NCBI RefSeq assembly: GCF_002934455.1
Contig: NZ_PTIR01000002.1
Span: forward strand, 248,001 to 312,000
Source: Trinickia symbiotica
GTDB lineage: Bacteria; Pseudomonadota; Gammaproteobacteria; Burkholderiales; Burkholderiaceae
Direction of reading: 5' to 3'
Length of the DNA stretch: 64,000 nt
Shown here: positions 63,391-64,000 of the stretch, in pieces
How positions within the stretch are numbered: position 1 is the stretch's first letter
Layout of the letters: every line of letters begins with the position of its first letter
Notes under the pieces: model-generated
Seen by the model: only the letters and a program-made list of their open reading frames with translations
What the model was told of the DNA's origin: nothing
Database searches by the model: none
Position numbers and translations under genes: made by a program

Positions 63391-64000
63391 CGTCCGCGTC
63401 TTTTCTCGCCGCCCCCGCTCCGTTCGCCGCGCGCGAAAGCTTCATCGAGATGACGGCGCGCGAGCGAGCGCGGGCCCTGCTCGACGCAGGCTCGTTTCGC
63501 GAGCTCGTCGGTCCGTTCGATCGCCTCACGTCACCGTGGCTGCCGCTGCAGGGCATCGTCTGCCAAGCCGACGACGGTGTCGTCATCGCGCGCGGCACGA
63601 TCGACCATGAGCCGGCCGTCGTCGCCGCGATCGAGCCGGCCTTTCAAGGCGGCAGCATCGGGGAGGTATCGGGCAGCAAGATCGCAGCGGCGCTCGAGCT
63701 CGCGCTTTCCGATTGCCAAAGCGGGAAGCTCGTACGCCCGCTCATCGTCTTTGAAACGGGCGGCGTACGACTGCAGGAAGCGAATCTCGGTCTCGCCGTG
63801 ATCGCCGAGATCCAATCGGCGATCGTCGCTTTGAGGAAACACGTGCCCGTGGTGGGCGTGATCTCGGGCATGGTCGGGTGTTTCGGCGGCATGTCGCTCA
63901 CGGCGGCGCTTTGCTCATGCCTCGTCGTGACACGTCAGGCACGCCTCGGCATGAACGGCCCCGAGGTCATCGAGCAGGAAGCCGGCATCGAGGAGCTCGA
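63387..64000 (+). CDS. mdcD: malonate decarboxylase beta subunit (partial, runs off the window)
   Basis: An open frame starts at ATG 63387 after GGGAGGAG, overlapping the mdcC stop by ATGA, and remains open to the window end (204 codons seen of about 290 expected). It shows the carboxyltransferase-like decarboxylase pattern: ESFIEMTARERARALLDAGS, VFETGGVRLQEANLGL (about 117-132) and VVGVISGMVGCFGGMSLTAA. MdcD and MdcE together decarboxylate malonyl-S-ACP to acetyl-S-ACP. mdcE and later genes should follow beyond the edge. Confidence 0.88.
   Translation, partial: MTSASFLAAPAPFAARESFIEMTARERARALLDAGSFRELVGPFDRLTSPWLPLQGIVCQADDGVVIARGTIDHEPAVVAAIEPAFQGGSIGEVSGSKIAAALELALSDCQSGKLVRPLIVFETGGVRLQEANLGLAVIAEIQSAIVALRKHVPVVGVISGMVGCFGGMSLTAALCSCLVVTRQARLGMNGPEVIEQEAGIEEL

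Noticed and set aside
1-64000. CRISPR arrays, rRNA, tRNA, insertion sequences, phage genes
   Set aside because: No regularly spaced repeats, no recognisable structural RNA genes, and no transposase or integrase motifs were seen on either strand.

Overview
The window looks like chromosomal DNA of a plant- or soil-associated Burkholderiaceae species (Paraburkholderia, Trinickia or Caballeronia type). The evidence is uniformly high GC, a LuxI/RsaL/LuxR quorum-sensing trio of the Bra type, a Flp/Tad pilus locus with Burkholderia gene order, a phthalate (oph) cluster laid out as in Burkholderia cepacia, and a secreted polygalacturonase. This assignment is inferred from gene content only; no rRNA or tRNA gene was recognised.

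Left part (1-16 kb), accessory and partly decayed. The edge carries the tail of a LysR regulator and a broken quinone-oxidoreductase gene, then a secreted GH28 polygalacturonase. Next is a complete set of phthalate genes: reductase ophA1, divergent ophD-ophC (transporter, decarboxylase), and ophA2-ophB (oxygenase, dihydrodiol dehydrogenase) on the minus strand. A broken chemoreceptor gene lies inside it, and three copies of one 16-bp palindromic site precede its transcription units. An NmrA-like protein, an alpha/beta hydrolase and a truncated crotonase follow. A damaged metal-resistance patch comes next (multicopper oxidase remnant, His-tailed YraQ-type permease, DUF305 protein). A HigBA toxin-antitoxin pair lies between two copies of the last 24 bp of ribA.

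Middle (16-40 kb), mostly ordinary genome: ribA, a CBS protein, the quorum-sensing trio, 3-methyladenine glycosylase, ChaA-type exchanger, a BetR-receiver hybrid regulator, an AmpR/PenR-like LysR without an adjacent beta-lactamase, a zinc-ribbon membrane protein, and a 4-hydroxyproline pathway (hypE, hypO, hypD with a PAS-AraC regulator). Then come a polysaccharide deacetylase, a 14-TM MFS pump, DoxX, a sigma-54 activator and a glycan patch with two GT87-like membrane glycosyltransferases, a decayed third copy and a GtrB-type GT2.

Right part (40-64 kb): a long Tad locus (three flp pilins, cpaA, an AAA+ ATPase, cpaB, cpaC, a small lipoprotein, tadG-like, two tadE-like genes, cpaE, cpaF, tadB, tadC), all on the plus strand. 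It is followed by a small gene with a hairpin over its ribosome-binding site, a glycosyltransferase, Ap4A phosphorylase and an NlpC/P60 lipoprotein. The window ends inside a malonate decarboxylase operon (mdcA-mdcB-mdcC-mdcD) with its GntR regulator and a divergent MFS transporter.

Functional names come from recognised motifs and gene context; no database search was run.
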